A stretch of 64,000 bases of DNA, taken from the NCBI RefSeq assembly GCF_021462225.1, contig NC_061806.1, forward strand, positions 31,121,644 to 31,185,643, in the 5' to 3' direction. Under the pieces are notes generated by a model. That model was not told the origin of the DNA and ran no database searches. It saw only the letters and a program-made list of their open reading frames with translations. The first letter of the stretch is position 1. The number at the start of each line of letters is the position of its first letter. Shown one piece after another: positions 14,689 to 24,983 of the stretch. Both the position numbers and the translations under genes were made by a program. The DNA is from Girardinichthys multiradiatus (taxonomy: Eukaryota; Chordata; Actinopteri; Cyprinodontiformes; Goodeidae).

Positions 14689-14949
14689 GCCTCATTTTGA
14701 CTTGTTTTAAGGACATTACATCAAAGTTGGATCAGCCTCTAGTGTGTTTTTCCACTTTAATTTTGTGTGTGACTCCAAATCCAGGCCTCTATTGGTTAAT
14801 AAATTTGATTTCCATTGATGATTTTTGTGTGATTTTGTTGTCAGCACATTCAACTTTGTTCAGAATAAAGTATTCAAAGACAATATTTAATTTCATTCAG
14901 ATCTAGGATGTCTTATTTGAGCGTTCCCTTTATTTTTTTGAGCAGTGTA

Positions 14950-17307
14950 TATCAATACATACAGTATAGTATATATGTATGTACCCTGAGGCATCTGGAA
15001 AACTATATCCAAGGATGAAACAAAATAAAGAAGGCCCATCTTTCTGGCTAATCTTTAAATAATCTAGCACAAGAAAGCAATGCGTTTGAGGTGTAATCTA
15101 GGCATATGTAAATTTATCAATTTCAATAAAGCAAGAAAAGATTTTCAACAAAAAAAACATTTCTCTACTAGTTCTGGTGTCATTTAACAAACAGAAGTAA
15201 TTCTGATTCTATCAACCAGAACACTGCAACTTTAGTCTGATTTAATGTCTGATTCTAAGAAAAAAAGATTACGTATCTTTTTATGGAACATATATAAACA
15301 CCTGGCTTGAACTGTATTCTGTCCCAGGTTTTCACGTGGAAGCAAATATGATGAATGGGTCTTAGGAAAGATCTGCTGGGATCAACTATAACTGAGTCTT
15401 TAATTAAAAAAAATAAATAAATAGGTTTCTGTGGCTGATGATAAAGGGAAATTCTGAATCCATGCATACACATCAGTCCCTGGCAAGGCAATTTTGCTTA
15501 AAACAGCAGAGAAAGATGTGAAGTGTTTTATAGCCTGTTTCTCACAAAATTCAAACTGAAGGTAGTTAACTCCTTCACTTATTTGCCTGCTGATTCTCCC
15601 AAACCAGTGGAAACTACAGATCCTTCCTGTCAGGTAAGACTATACATTTTCCAAATGGATGTATTATTTAAACCTGAAAAATAAATAGGTAGAATTTTTT
15701 TGTGTTAAATTGACAACCTTATAAAATCAAAAGTGTGGAAAGACTTATTTTAAATTGATGGGTCATATAAATATCAAATTATGCACAGAAACACAGCAGT
15801 CTAAAACTTTTTACACCGCCAACCCTAAATGTATTCAAGTATTCATTACTAAAATATTCATTTTGTCCTAACTTCTTCCTTGGCTGCACTCATGCAACCT
15901 GAGGAGAAGCTCTGAGGGACACATTACAGTTTGCCTTTAAATAATCATTCATTTGCATAAACATGAATAAATAATGACATATAAACAAATCCTCAGTGAG
16001 TCTAATTTAATGCAGTTTAATGATTTAAAAAGAACAGCACAGCAGGCCTGTATAACTGTCTGATGCAATTAAAATACGGAGAAATCATTGTTATGGGTGG
16101 TGAGAAATATTAAATTTAAAGAACATATAGTTCTAATAAATGCCTTGACTTGATCTTAAAAAACAGATTTTCTCATTTAAATATTAAGCAGGACATAGGC
16201 CTAATGTATGTGTTTATATGATATAATGAGGAAAATTTGTTTGCAAAGGGCAACTCATTCACTCCAAGCCTTGAAAGTGCAGAAACCCACTTAACACTGA
16301 CGTCTGTGCGCTGAAAAGGTTGACACACCAACAGTCACAAGCATAAAACACTCCGCTGCTTTGTTCACTACCTGCTGACCTGGGGGGGTCACTTATTCAA
16401 TCAGTAATTTTCCATTATCACGTCTGTAAGCTTGTTGCATAACTGACCTACCTGCTACTGTGAAGATTTAAAAGCTTTACAGATTTTTTCCTTCATACAA
16501 AATCAGCTCAAACCAATTAACTAGAAATACGCAAATGCAAAAAATGAATTTATTTGCTTTAGTCTCTCTAAAATAGTTTTTTTTTTTCACGCTGTTTTTA
16601 GCTTTTGCATCCGGATAACTTTTCTTCGCTGAGAAATATAAGCCAGTGCTTGAGGCAGAGTGCTGTAGAGATTTGCATATTATATCTCCTCTCTTGTTTT
16701 TGAAGTCAGCGTTGAGCAAATAAATAAATAAAGTCCTGAGCTACAAAGGCCGGGCCAAGAACAGGGAACAAGATTTTGCTAATTTCCTCAACCAAAAATT
16801 CATAATTAACATGTTCAATGCAGAGGCTGCAGTTGTCAAGGTAACTGATGACACCGCATTATCACTTGCTACTGCTGCACTCTCCATCCTCCCTCTTTCC
16901 TCTCATTCATCAAGCTGCCATTGAACAGCTCATAGCAGGGAGGAAAAGGGGGAGGGCGACCCCACCTAAAATGGTTTCAGAGCTCTCATTTACTCAAAAA
17001 GACATGTTTTCACAATTATTAATCTTCTGTTAACCCTGTAAAGTTGATTACTGTAACATATTAATATATACTACAATAGTGAGCCCAGGGTCAGGTGAAC
17101 CCTGAATTATAATAAATTATAATAATACATACTTATAGTATAACAATCTTGGTCCCATTTCAGACAATGATCAGACTCTCAGAAAGGAGATATTCCAGTT
17201 GGTCCAGTGATGCTCAGAGAACAACTTACTGTGAAGCACCTCTAAGACTAAAGAGATCATTATGGACTTTAGAGCTTCTAGAGGAACATGCATACTTCCC
17301 TACATTT
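14950..17307. other. Intergenic, nothing recognised
   Basis: AT-rich, no recognisable exon or named repeat. Confidence 0.5.
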
Positions 17308-17600
17308 CCCTACATTTCAAAAAAACTTGAATATCGTGAAAAAGTAAAAAAATTTGTATCACTCATTTCAGAAAGCGGAATTCATATTATATGCAGTCAT
17401 TACACATAGAGTAAGACATTTCCAGCCTTTATTTCCTGTACTTTTATGATTATGGCTTACAGACAACAAAAACGAAAAATTCAGTCTCAGAAAATTAGAA
17501 TACTGTATTGGAAAATATTGGAAATATATATATTAATATAATATATATAATCAGGTCATTAACTCAAAACACCTGCAAAGGTTTCTTGAGCCTCTGAATG
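17308..17600. mobile_element. Tc1-like element remnant (inverted-repeat arm)
   Basis: Contains sequence typical of the arms of a fish Tc1 family: CACTCATTTCAGAAAG, a TTATGGCTTACAG segment, CTCAGAAAATTAGAATACTG, and AAAACACCTGCAAAGGTTTC. No transposase coding part is left. An AT-rich TATATA run at about 17525-17550 replaces internal sequence. Confidence 0.6.
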
Positions 17601-17603
17601 AGG

Positions 17604-17760
17604 GTATCAAACTCCAGTCCTCAAGGACCGGTGTCCTGCAACATTTATATGTGTCCCTGGTATAACATGAAATGGCTGAATTATCTCCTCAGTATGCAGA
17701 AGCAGAAATGCATCTGAAACCTGTACAACGCCAGCCCTCGAGGACGGAAGTTTGAGACAG
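17604..17760. mobile_element. MITE-like palindromic element
   Basis: Ends are inverted: left TCAAACTCCAGTCCTCAAGG, right CCCTCGAGGACGGAAGTTTGA. About 155 bp. This matches a very common fish nonautonomous element whose ends read as inverted copies of one another. It directly follows the Tc1 arm. Confidence 0.65.
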
Positions 17761-17899
17761 CTGATTTGACCTAATTTTCAATAATCTGCTGACACTACAG
17801 TAAATAGTATCTACCTCCGACAGGGTTAGATATTATTTTTGTGTTAGTTAGGTCAACATATGTCAACTTGTATAAGAATTAACTGAGTCCAGCAGGAAT

Positions 17900-17971
17900 T
17901 CAACAACATTTAATTTCCCTTTGGGATTAATAATGTACTTTTGAATTTGTATTGAATTGAATTTGAATTGA
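17900..17971 (+). mobile_element. LINE 3' tail fragment
   Basis: Contains AACATTTAATTTCCCTTTGG followed by GATTAATAA and a degenerate GAATT-rich tail. The same 3' end occurs at 48630-48682 (+) and 35181-35240 (-). Only the last 70 bp are present. Confidence 0.7.
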
Positions 17972-18621
17972 TGCCTTTTCTCTTTGTTTTTCAAGATGAA
18001 AGTGAAATCTAGCACTTGTCATACAATGGAGAAATCAAAAGTCTGTATATGAAGCTCTGGTCCCATACAGCCTCCTGCCAGAATGGCCTGGGCTGCTTTG
18101 ATTTGACAAAAATGGCATATTGTGAGACAAATGCTCATATGAGGGTGCATATCAAAAAACTCCCAAACAGAACAATGTGTTTGTTGGTGATCCAGCCAAG
18201 TTCAGGAGCAAAAGTCTGGACTACAAATGAGACACTGCAGGCAGTACAGAGGCAGACTGCTCCGTGGGAGATGACGCCTTTGTTTATCCAGGCTTTGATT
18301 CATTCTGAAATACCCGCAGAAATTAAAGTGTGCTGTACTGTGCGAAAGTCACACCTAATTTCTTTATATTTTGCTTTAAATGAGCCAGCCAGACAATATT
18401 CACTCTTACATTTTTAGAAGTTTGAATTAGGAAAATTGTTATTCTGCAATACAGTTAGATTTTATGACAGCAATGAACGCAGCTCCATTGAAGGTACACC
18501 TACTGACTTGTCTCGACTCAAGTCAAGCAATAAACGTTTGACGTTGATGTTTAATTACTCCCCTGAAATGAATCATCATTCTGACGAAAGCTGCATCCAA
18601 ATCACAAGAAACTTCCGCAGG
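17972..18621. other. Intergenic, nothing recognised
   Basis: Holds an open frame of about 133 codons (18016-18417) with no ATG at its start and no family I recognise. Probably chance. Confidence 0.4.
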
Positions 18622-18627
18622 GACAGT
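18622..18627. repeat. Polinton target-site duplication, left copy
   Basis: GACAGT, identical to 27142-27147 on the other side of the element. Confidence 0.9.
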
Positions 18628-18867
18628 AGAGACTAAAAGACACTCTTATCAAAGTTTTGACAGGTGAACTTGTGAACTTAAGGGGGGTCATGGGGGTGAG
18701 GAGGTTATGGGGTCAACGGGGTGTGGCCGAGGTGCGTAACCGTGCATGCTGATTGGATGTCGTCATTAAGGGCGAGACCTTAAATGAACCAATTATAATA
18801 CAGGGGTGTGTTTAAGGGTGTTATGGGGAAGGCCTTAAATGAACCAATTAAAACAGAGGGGTGTGTA
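18628..18867. repeat. Polinton left terminal inverted repeat
   Basis: Matches the reverse complement of 26893-27141 with scattered substitutions and small indels, for example AACTTGTGAACTTAAGGGGG, GTCAACGGG(G)TGTGGCCGAGG, CGTAACCGTGCAT and GATTGGATGTCGT. The outermost 16 bp are identical between the two ends. Confidence 0.93.
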
Positions 18868-18996
18868 TGATATAAATAAAACAAGACAAATATGGTATTA
18901 TCAGAAACTGTATGGCATCAGCACCAATTAAAATAGAGGGGTGTGTGTGTAAGCCTCGTTAAACCTTGAATAACCCAATCAAAACAATGGGACGTG
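18788..18996. repeat. Iterated 23-bp motif in left Polinton terminus
   Basis: Four copies of ACCAATTAAAA-AGAGGGGTGTG-like sequence start at 18788, 18843, 18923 and 18974 (the last diverged). Two inverted copies in the right terminus lie at 26894-26916 and 26949-26971. The spacing of 55 bp in both termini shows a tandem unit of about 55 bp. The left end retains more copies, extending past the inverted repeat. Confidence 0.75.
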
Positions 18997-19077
18997 CTTT
19001 AGTGTTTGTTTTAAAGACTGGCATAAAGCTCTGCACTTTACATGCAGCATTCGTTGGAAAAGAACATCCGTTCAGCA

Positions 19078-19867
19078 ATGGCTAGAGTTAAGAGAGTTAA
19101 TCGTCAAGCGGAGGAGAAACGCAATGTGTGCCAAGATGATGAACAAGCAACTGCATAATCTATTTCATCTACTTCCTCATCTGAGATACCTATCTGAATT
19201 CCCGTCATAACATACTCTACCGATGATGATGATCCAACTTTACCAACAACAATGGATGAAAATCAGACCTCGGGTCAGCAAAGAGGCACGTCAGTTCTGT
19301 GCGAAACCCCAGTGACAGTCTACCAGCATTCATACCATGAATTGGATGCTCCTAAGAAATCAACATACTACCTTTGCAAGGTACAAAGACCCCCGCTGGA
19401 CACTCTGCAGGAAGAGTGGTCTTTGGAGCCATATAGCCTGAGTGGTAGCTGGGATTATATTTTCATGTATGAAATAGAAGAGCTCTGCCTGTATCAATTG
19501 GATCAAGACGAGGTATTTAATGGATCATTGGCTGTGTGTACTCTCACCCACAATGACTGGGGCTGTGTTAAGAATGTTTCATATTCCATCCGATGTTGAA
19601 ATAGCTGAGAGAGAACCTCTCTTTAGTGCAGTGTGGGAGTCAAAAACCACTGCAAATGGTCGCTGGTCTTTTTGGGCAAGCAGACGCAAAAACAACCAGA
19701 CAAACCCCTCAGATCTGTTTGTGCTGGACTGTGGCGTATTCAAGACAATACTGGCTCTGCCGTTTGAAGCTTGGGCAGAGAAGATGAGTGAAAAAGACAG
19801 CATCTTTCCAACCTTTTCCACAACTCACGCTGTTGGATTGATGTCATGTCAGAGAAAAAAAAGCTGA
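19078..19867 (+). pseudogene. Polinton gene of unknown function, broken
   Basis: First gene after the left terminus. The ATG at 19078 starts a basic N-terminus (MARVKRVNRQAEEKR). The same frame is then stopped by TAA (19156-19158) and TGA (19198-19200), resumes at 19252 and runs to 19599. A second frame (from about 19520 to 19867) continues with a Trp-rich segment (WESKTTANGRWSFWASRRK), suggesting a frameshift near 19550-19600. The middle holds an acidic, aromatic-rich stretch (WDYIFMYEIEELCLYQLDQD). I do not recognise a family. Position and codon pattern argue for a real former gene. Confidence 0.55.
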
Positions 19868-19925
19868 CGTTCCCTGTTTTACGTCTAAACCGCAACCTCT
19901 TCTGAGGACCCGCCCCCTTCCTATG

Positions 19926-19935
19926 ATATATATTT
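19926..19935 (+). promoter_or_regulatory. TATA-like element before the next Polinton gene
   Basis: ATATATATTT about 50-58 bp upstream of the ATG at 19984. It is a plausible core promoter by distance only. Confidence 0.3.
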
Positions 19936-19983
19936 GGGGGGGATAATAGCAAGCTCACAGACACTGAGATCCGAATCTTGAGA

Positions 19984-20835
19984 ATGAGTGCGGCGTACGA
20001 TAAAACACCATACAGGGATCTCTACAACCACCGAGCAGAGATCCACTTCTCTCCTGAGCACGATGAAAGCTTCAACATTGGACCGTATCATCCGCCTTCC
20101 CCGGACCTCTTCTCACCATCCACCTCAACGTCCTTGTTCTCTGAGACCCACTTCAGTCCTGCATCACCTACAGGATACAACATGAAAATGTATCAACTGC
20201 CTTCTCCAGACCTCTACTCACCATCACTGCTATTCATGGCTGAGTCTGTAGACGCAAATATCCAGCCTGAAGACAAGAAAGTGGTCGTGGAGGACGAGGT
20301 AATTACCAGCTAATCACCCTCTCCCGAAGCCCCTACACAGACCCTGGACCCGATGCAGGCCCCTCAGCCTTCAGTGGAGGATGAGAGTAACCAGGGGGAC
20401 GAAATTGACGGTTGGTTCTCAACCGCCCTCATCAATACGGTGAAAACAGCGATACTTTATTTATTCAACATAACCTGTTTGAACTATCTCAGAGAAACCT
20501 GTTACGGGTGCATAACGAACCACCCGAGCCAGCGTCAGCACCAATGCCTGGAGGTATTAGATTATTACCAAATCAACTTTCAACGCATCATGCGGCGACT
20601 CGTAAACCCCAAACTCGTTCCTGCTATTCAGAATCTTCTGATACGTCGACGTATACAAGCAGATGACTTCAGAGTGAAAACGATTGCAGAGACGGTTTTA
20701 CATGAACTGAAATCAGTACAAGGCATCCACAATGCAATAGCGGAAATGTATGATGGTATGACCGCAGAAAAATACCTCAAACAACTTAACTATTTCAGAA
20801 TGCTACGAACTGAGAAACTGATCCCACATGTTTGA
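19984..20835 (+). pseudogene. Polinton gene of unknown function with Cys/His cluster, one stop
   Basis: A single frame from ATG 19984 to TGA 20835 is interrupted once, by TAA at 20311-20313. The N-terminal half is Pro/Ser-rich with an imperfect repeat (PPSPDLFSPS then LPSPDLYSPS). The acidic linker follows. The C-terminal half is folded-looking: a hydrophobic helix (TALINTVKTAILYLFNITC), then C-x2-C-x3-H-P-S-Q-x3-H-x-C (CYGCITNHPSQRQHQC), then helical sequence (YYQINFQRIMRRLVNPKL). The Cys/His spacing suggests metal binding, which is inference. A similar gene occurs in other fish Polintons as far as I recall, but I cannot name its role. Confidence 0.6.
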
Positions 20836-20871
20836 TGACTTGTTGTATCATTTTTAGTATTCCAGTACTTT

Positions 20872-21069
20872 AATTAATCTGCATTATCTGATTTTTCTTC
20901 TTTTTTTTACTATTCAATACAGTTAAAGTGGAGAAAAGAATAACTTTTCCTGAAAGTGTTGTTTAAAAGCTTGCAGTGTTTGAATTAATCTGTATTATCT
21001 GATTGTGTTTTTTCTTTTTACTATTAAATACAAATAAAGAGGGAAAATAATTACTTTTCCCGAATGTGT
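20872..21069. repeat. Tandem imperfect duplication, about 88 bp x 2
   Basis: Copies at 20872-20959 and 20983-21069 share AATTAATCTG-ATTATCTGATT, a TTTTTACTATT-AATACA block and AATAACTTTTCC/AATTACTTTTCC. It lies in the noncoding gap between two + genes of the Polinton; the second copy carries an AATAAA. Confidence 0.75.
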
Positions 21070-21213
21070 CTGAATTACTCTTTATTATATGAAAACATTT
21101 ATCTTGTTTACATGAAAAAATTAAATTTAAATTAAAAAAGGGATAAATCTACCCTCCGGTGTGTTTTTACTCATTATTTAACAAGTAATCATCAGAGCGA
21201 GTATAAGGCAGAG

Positions 21214-22216
21214 ATGGCTGGAAGACGTTTGATGAAGAAAGTATATTATAGCCCTTCAAATCCGGGAAGTTTAGGGGGTATAGATAGGTTGAGGAGGGTT
21301 ATGCAAGATGAAACAGGAAAGAAGGTTGCGGTTGAAAAAGTTAAAGATTTTTTATCAGGAGAAGATACCTATACTCTACATAAACCGGCAAGAATAAAGT
21401 TCCCGAGAAACAGAGTTTTTGTCACCAGACCATTGAGGCAGTTCCAAGCCGATCTCTGTGACATGCAAGCTTTGGCCAAGGAAAATGATGGTTATAATTA
21501 TTTATTAACCGTCAATTACATCTTTTCAAAAAGGGCATATGTACGGGTTTTGAAGAGGAAAACAGCCGCTGAGGTGGTAAAGGCATTTGAATCAGTTTTT
21601 AAAGAAAGTCAGATCCCCAAAAAACTTCAGACTGATGCCGGTAAAGAATTTTTTAACAAGAAATGTAAGGTTTTAATTGAGAAACACGGTATTGAACATT
21701 TTGCGTCAATGAGTGAAACAAAATCTTCTGTGGTCGAGAGATTTAGCTGCACATTGAAAACAAGGATGTTGGGATATTTTACAGCTAACAACCCCCGGTG
21801 ATACATTGATGTCCTGCAAAACCAAGCTAGAAGTTACTACCACAGCTACCACTCCAGCATTAAAATGAGCCTTATGGAAGTGACCTCAGAAAATGCCTTT
21901 AAAGTGTTTCAGAATCTGTATGATGTCAAGTCCAACAGATATTACAAGGACTCAGTGACTAAAAGTTTAAACAAGGGGATCTTGTCAGAATATCCAAGGT
22001 ACGTGGAGTGTTTGACAAAAAATACGAACAGAGTTTTACGGATGAAGTGCTTACAGTGTATGAGCAGATACCCCGATCTCCTCCTGTATACAAACTCAAG
22101 GATTCAAACGGGGAACCTATCCAGGGTTCCTTTTACGCAGATAAACTTCAAAAAGTAAAAATATTTAACGAGAAGATGTATCAGTTTCCAGAAGACATAT
22201 TGAAAATATCCACATA
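21214..22216 (+). pseudogene. Polinton retroviral-type integrase, broken
   Basis: DDE integrase that would insert the element into chromosomes. Starts MAGRRLMKKVYYSPSNPG. The core (about residues 70-195) shows the first Asp in RQFQADLCDMQ (residue 80), the second in LQTDAGKEFF (141) and the Glu in SSVVERFS (175). An in-frame TGA at 21799-21801 follows NNPR. Reading continues in the same frame from about 21802 to about 22000, then shifts frame near 21985-22010 into the C-terminal SH3-like part (VFDKKYEQSFTDEVL, then SPPVYKLKDSNGEPI), ending at 22216. The three catalytic residues are all present, but stop plus frameshift make it dead. The distal end runs into minor-capsid sequence, indicating a deletion junction. 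Confidence 0.92.
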
Positions 22217-22318
22217 GAAATTAAATCGGACCAAAACGTTCCTGTAAATTTTGTCTACAGAAAGACCCTCATAAGACTACACTTCAGACCGGTGATATCA
22301 CAATGTAGCCTGAGATAA
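22199..22318 (+). pseudogene. C-terminal remnant of Polinton penton-like minor capsid protein (PX)
   Basis: In the frame starting at 22199, about 40 codons include IEIKSDQNVPVNF and KTLIRLHFRPV, then TAA at 22316-22318. The pattern of alternating strands ending in ...LHFRP resembles the C-terminus of the single-jelly-roll minor capsid protein of Polintons, which usually sits just upstream of the major capsid gene, as here. Only the tail survives and overlaps the last codons of the integrase frame. Short match, from memory. Confidence 0.45.
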
Positions 22319-22394
22319 ATTTTACTTGTATAAACTATTCCAGAGATGTATATAACATCTAAGACCAATTGGTTATCATTCATATTCCTCCTGA

Positions 22395-23210
22395 TCCTTC
22401 AACACTGTGCACTTTACGGCAAATTCCAGGGAGGTACATCTCCTAGGCCCCCTGCATACAGACATATTTTTCTGCGAGAAACTTCTTTTAAACCCCGTTG
22501 ACCTCAAAATTAAACTGACAAGAGCCAACAACGCCTTTTGTCTCATGGCAGCAAGAGATTCCACTTTCAAACTTGGGATATTAGGAGCATCTCTTTTCAT
22601 CAAAAAAGTTTCTCTCTCCAGCCATTCGATTGGGGCACGCTTCAGCTTTAATGAAACAAATGCTCTCTATCCACTTTCCTGTGTGAATGTAAAAACATAT
22701 TCCATCCCTGAAAATTCAAGGGTATGCAACCAAGAGAATCTTTTCTTAGGTCTCTTTCCCAAGTATGTGGTGATAGCATTACTGGATCATAACGCTTTTA
22801 CAGGAACACGCAATCTCAATCCGTTTGACTTTAATCATTTTGATATGGAATATTTAGCCTTGTGTAAGGATGGCAGACAAATTCATGCTAAAGCCTTCCA
22901 ACCCAATTTTAACCAAGGTAATTCAGTGAGAGAGTATTACAACTTGTTTACGGCTACAGGACGACATCTAAAAGATCTTCCACTGAGTATAACACGTCAG
23001 GAATTTAATCAAGAATACTCTCTATTCGCATTTAATCTTAACCCGGGTGAGGACACAGATGCTCTATCTCCAGTTTCCAGTGGGAATTTAAGATTGGAAA
23101 TGCGCTTCAGAAACCCGTTGCCTCATACCACCACGCTGATCATCTATGCTTGTTATGACTCTATTTTAGAGTTTGATTCAAAGAGACGTGTGCTGGTGGA
23201 TTATTATTAA
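22395..23210 (+). pseudogene. Polinton major capsid protein, C-terminal part only
   Basis: Open frame of about 270 codons with no ATG at its head; upstream codons meet a TGA at 22392. Recognisable blocks are LLGPLHTDIFFCEKLLLNP, then VDLKIKLTRANNAF, and the end GNLRLEMRFRNPLP followed by LIIYACYDSILEFDSKRRVL. This corresponds to the second part of the double-jelly-roll capsid protein of Polintons, annotated in many animals as the F54H12.2-like family. Full proteins are usually over 400 residues, so the first jelly roll is missing. Within what remains there is no stop, so truncation rather than point mutation killed it. Confidence 0.8.
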
Positions 23211-23221
23211 TCTAATCAGAC

Positions 23222-23705
23222 ATGAATAATCATGAAATTGAGAACCTGCTGCATCATCTGCTGGGAGATTTGTTTTGCGGTGTGTGGGCGTGGACCAGCT
23301 GCCGCTGTTCGCTGACACATTCCCAGGACCGGCCTACTTTATTGTGAACACACATCCTTCACACATGCCCGGAGAGCACTGGCTTGTTCTGACTTTGGAT
23401 GAGAATGGTCAATCCAGCTTTTTTTTTTATTTTTTTCCTCAAAAATATTGTATCATAATAATCAGCTTCAAAACACTCTGTCCATCGTGTGCGGTCACCA
23501 TTGTATTTTTTATCTATGTCATAGAGCGTGCGGATTATCACTGCAGCAAGTGTTGTCAAAATACCCTGGTGATGTGGTTAAGAATGATTTAATGGTATCT
23601 AACTTTGTGAAAGAATATCAGAAAAGTGTCGTTAATCAAAGTTGTACATTTTATACTCAAGGAACATGCTCTTTGGAGATGTTTCTGGATTGTTATGGAA
23701 TTTAA
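23222..23705 (+). pseudogene. Polinton adenain-like cysteine protease, broken
   Basis: Protease of the adenovirus-protease (C5/Ulp1-like) fold that matures capsid proteins. ATG 23222 follows the capsid stop by 11 bp and starts MNNHEIENLLHHLLGDLF. Frames then change near 23285 (into DQLPLFADTFPGPAY) and again between about 23410 and 23470. The catalytic His is in GEHWLVL (about 23375), and the Cys region is VCGHHCIFYLCHRACG (about 23490). A run of T (23420-23435) replaces the segment where the acidic triad residue would lie. Two frame changes and a damaged centre make it inactive. An AATAAA at 23809 could have been its poly(A) signal. Confidence 0.85.
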
Positions 23706-23867
23706 ATTTTTTTTTCATTGTTTGTTTGTATTCTGATTTAATATTTGTGTAATGACATCATATGTCAGTGTGTGAAGTAGAGAACGAATCTAGACTTGAA
23801 AATATAATCAATAAAGATTTTATGGAATAAAAGAAATAGGCTACATGTTTCATTTTCTTATAACGGT

Positions 23868-24638
23868 TTATGGTGAAAATGTAATCCATCGGGGAGGTAG
23901 TGTCGACCAATGGAGAGAAAAAGTTATCTGCCTTCTTCTTGTTCTTCTCTGCTTAACGCTGGGAGGTGCTTCAGCATTTTCAATAGATGATCCCTCTCCC
24001 TCTGTTTTGAACCGTCTATATTCATCACGAGCATAAAAGTTAATGACTGAAGATATGGGGATGTTTACCTCTGACAAGGTATGTAGAAAATCTGACCATC
24101 CTCGGGGTAGCGGCACTCCAGATGTTTTAAACGGAAGCATGAGATGTTTCAACAAGTCAATCATGTTGCATCCCTTTACATTCCCTTTATATACAAATTC
24201 ACTTTGCGAAGTCCAACTCTCACTTCTTTCGGTTAATTTCTTCAAAATGTACTCAGCATTTTTACAGTTATGCTTCGGTAGGCTATTCAGTACATCCATA
24301 ACAACGTGATCCGAAGGAGCCTGGTCCTGCCCTGGGCCTTGCTTTTCTTGGGACCGCTCATGCTCAGGAACCTCACTTGATGTGTCACGATGCAGCGTCA
24401 AACTCACCCGCTGTTCTTCTTTCACACCTTGCTTGAGTAGAGTCAGATACCTCTGCAAAAGTGCTTCATATTTCTTGACTTTTTCATAAGAAGTCGCACC
24501 GGGCTCATTTAATATTTCACTCTCATGTCTGCATCCAAATTCTCCTCTACCGTCTGTCTGATGGACATCTCTGACAGGGTCAGATGCTTGAATTGATGAG
24601 GGAAAATGAGAAGCATCTTCTGCGATGTTCTGAGACAT
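23868..24638 (-). CDS. Polinton protein of unknown function, open frame intact
   Basis: 256 codons from ATG at 24638, uninterrupted. The N-terminal two thirds is polar and probably disordered. From about residue 110 it looks folded: VVMDVLNSLPKHNCKNAEY, then EFVYKGNVKG-NMIDLLKHL and GWSDFLHTLSEVNIPISSV. The C-terminus is basic (KQRRTRRR). The start codon overlaps the stop of the preceding minus-strand gene by one base (TAATG), so the two were probably read from one transcript. I recall similar proteins in other fish Polintons but know no function. It converges on the protease gene. It may simply not have decayed yet; I see no evidence of use by the host. Confidence 0.65.
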   Translation of the reverse strand: MSQNIAEDASHFPSSIQASDPVRDVHQTDGRGEFGCRHESEILNEPGATSYEKVKKYEALLQRYLTLLKQGVKEEQRVSLTLHRDTSSEVPEHERSQEKQGPGQDQAPSDHVVMDVLNSLPKHNCKNAEYILKKLTERSESWTSQSEFVYKGNVKGCNMIDLLKHLMLPFKTSGVPLPRGWSDFLHTLSEVNIPISSVINFYARDEYRRFKTEGEGSSIENAEAPPSVKQRRTRRRQITFSLHWSTLPPRWITFSP

Positions 24639-24955
24639 TATCTCCTGATGATTCCACCCACTAGATCACCGATCAAGGGGGCAAGAGCCTTTAAGATGGG
24701 GAGAATAAAACCACCTCCTCGACTTTTGAGAGCCAGCTGTTTACGTTTTATACCGGTTTTTTTATCAGGTAACAGTCTGATGATTTTTCTCTGCTTCTTC
24801 AATTGTCAGTGTTGAGAGGGTGATAGTTTAATGTTACCTTGTAAAATATTCAGAGCAATCTCACACAGAGCCTGAAGAAAGTCGGGTGAGCAGTGTACGA
24901 GAATATCTTTATGTTTCTGAGGAGTGGCTTGGTAGAGCCCTAAATAATGGGACAT
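24638..24955 (-). pseudogene. Polinton small basic virion protein (pX/pVI-like), one stop
   Basis: ATG at 24955, 105 codons to TAA 24640-24638, with an in-frame TGA at codon 50. Sequence blocks: FLQALCEIALNILQGNI, a Lys/Arg-rich stretch (LKKQRKIIR, KTGIKRKQ), then a Gly/hydrophobic C-terminus (GGGFILPILKALAPLIG and VGGII). This layout is typical of a small Polinton protein likened to adenovirus core or membrane-lytic peptides. That comparison is from general knowledge, and function is not established. It starts 28 bp after the ATPase stop and ends overlapping the next gene, forming a compact minus-strand cluster. Confidence 0.7.
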
Positions 24956-24983
24956 TCCTTTTTATACGCACAGACATGATGAC

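Larger units (their letters stand above)
13367..14947 (+). mobile_element. Tc1/mariner element, near full length, inactive
   Basis: Terminal inverted repeats: left CATTGCTCAAAAAAATAAAG, right CTTTATTTTTTTGAGCAGTG followed by TA. The left TA has mutated to TT. About 1.58 kb, the normal Tc1 size, with a DD34E-type transposase pseudogene inside. I recognise the family as one common in ray-finned fish. Three GGGTTA repeats interrupt the 5' untranslated region. Confidence 0.9.

Noticed and set aside
18016..18417. 133-codon open frame left of the Polinton
   Set aside because: No ATG at the start, no recognisable family, and outside the element boundary fixed by the target duplication.
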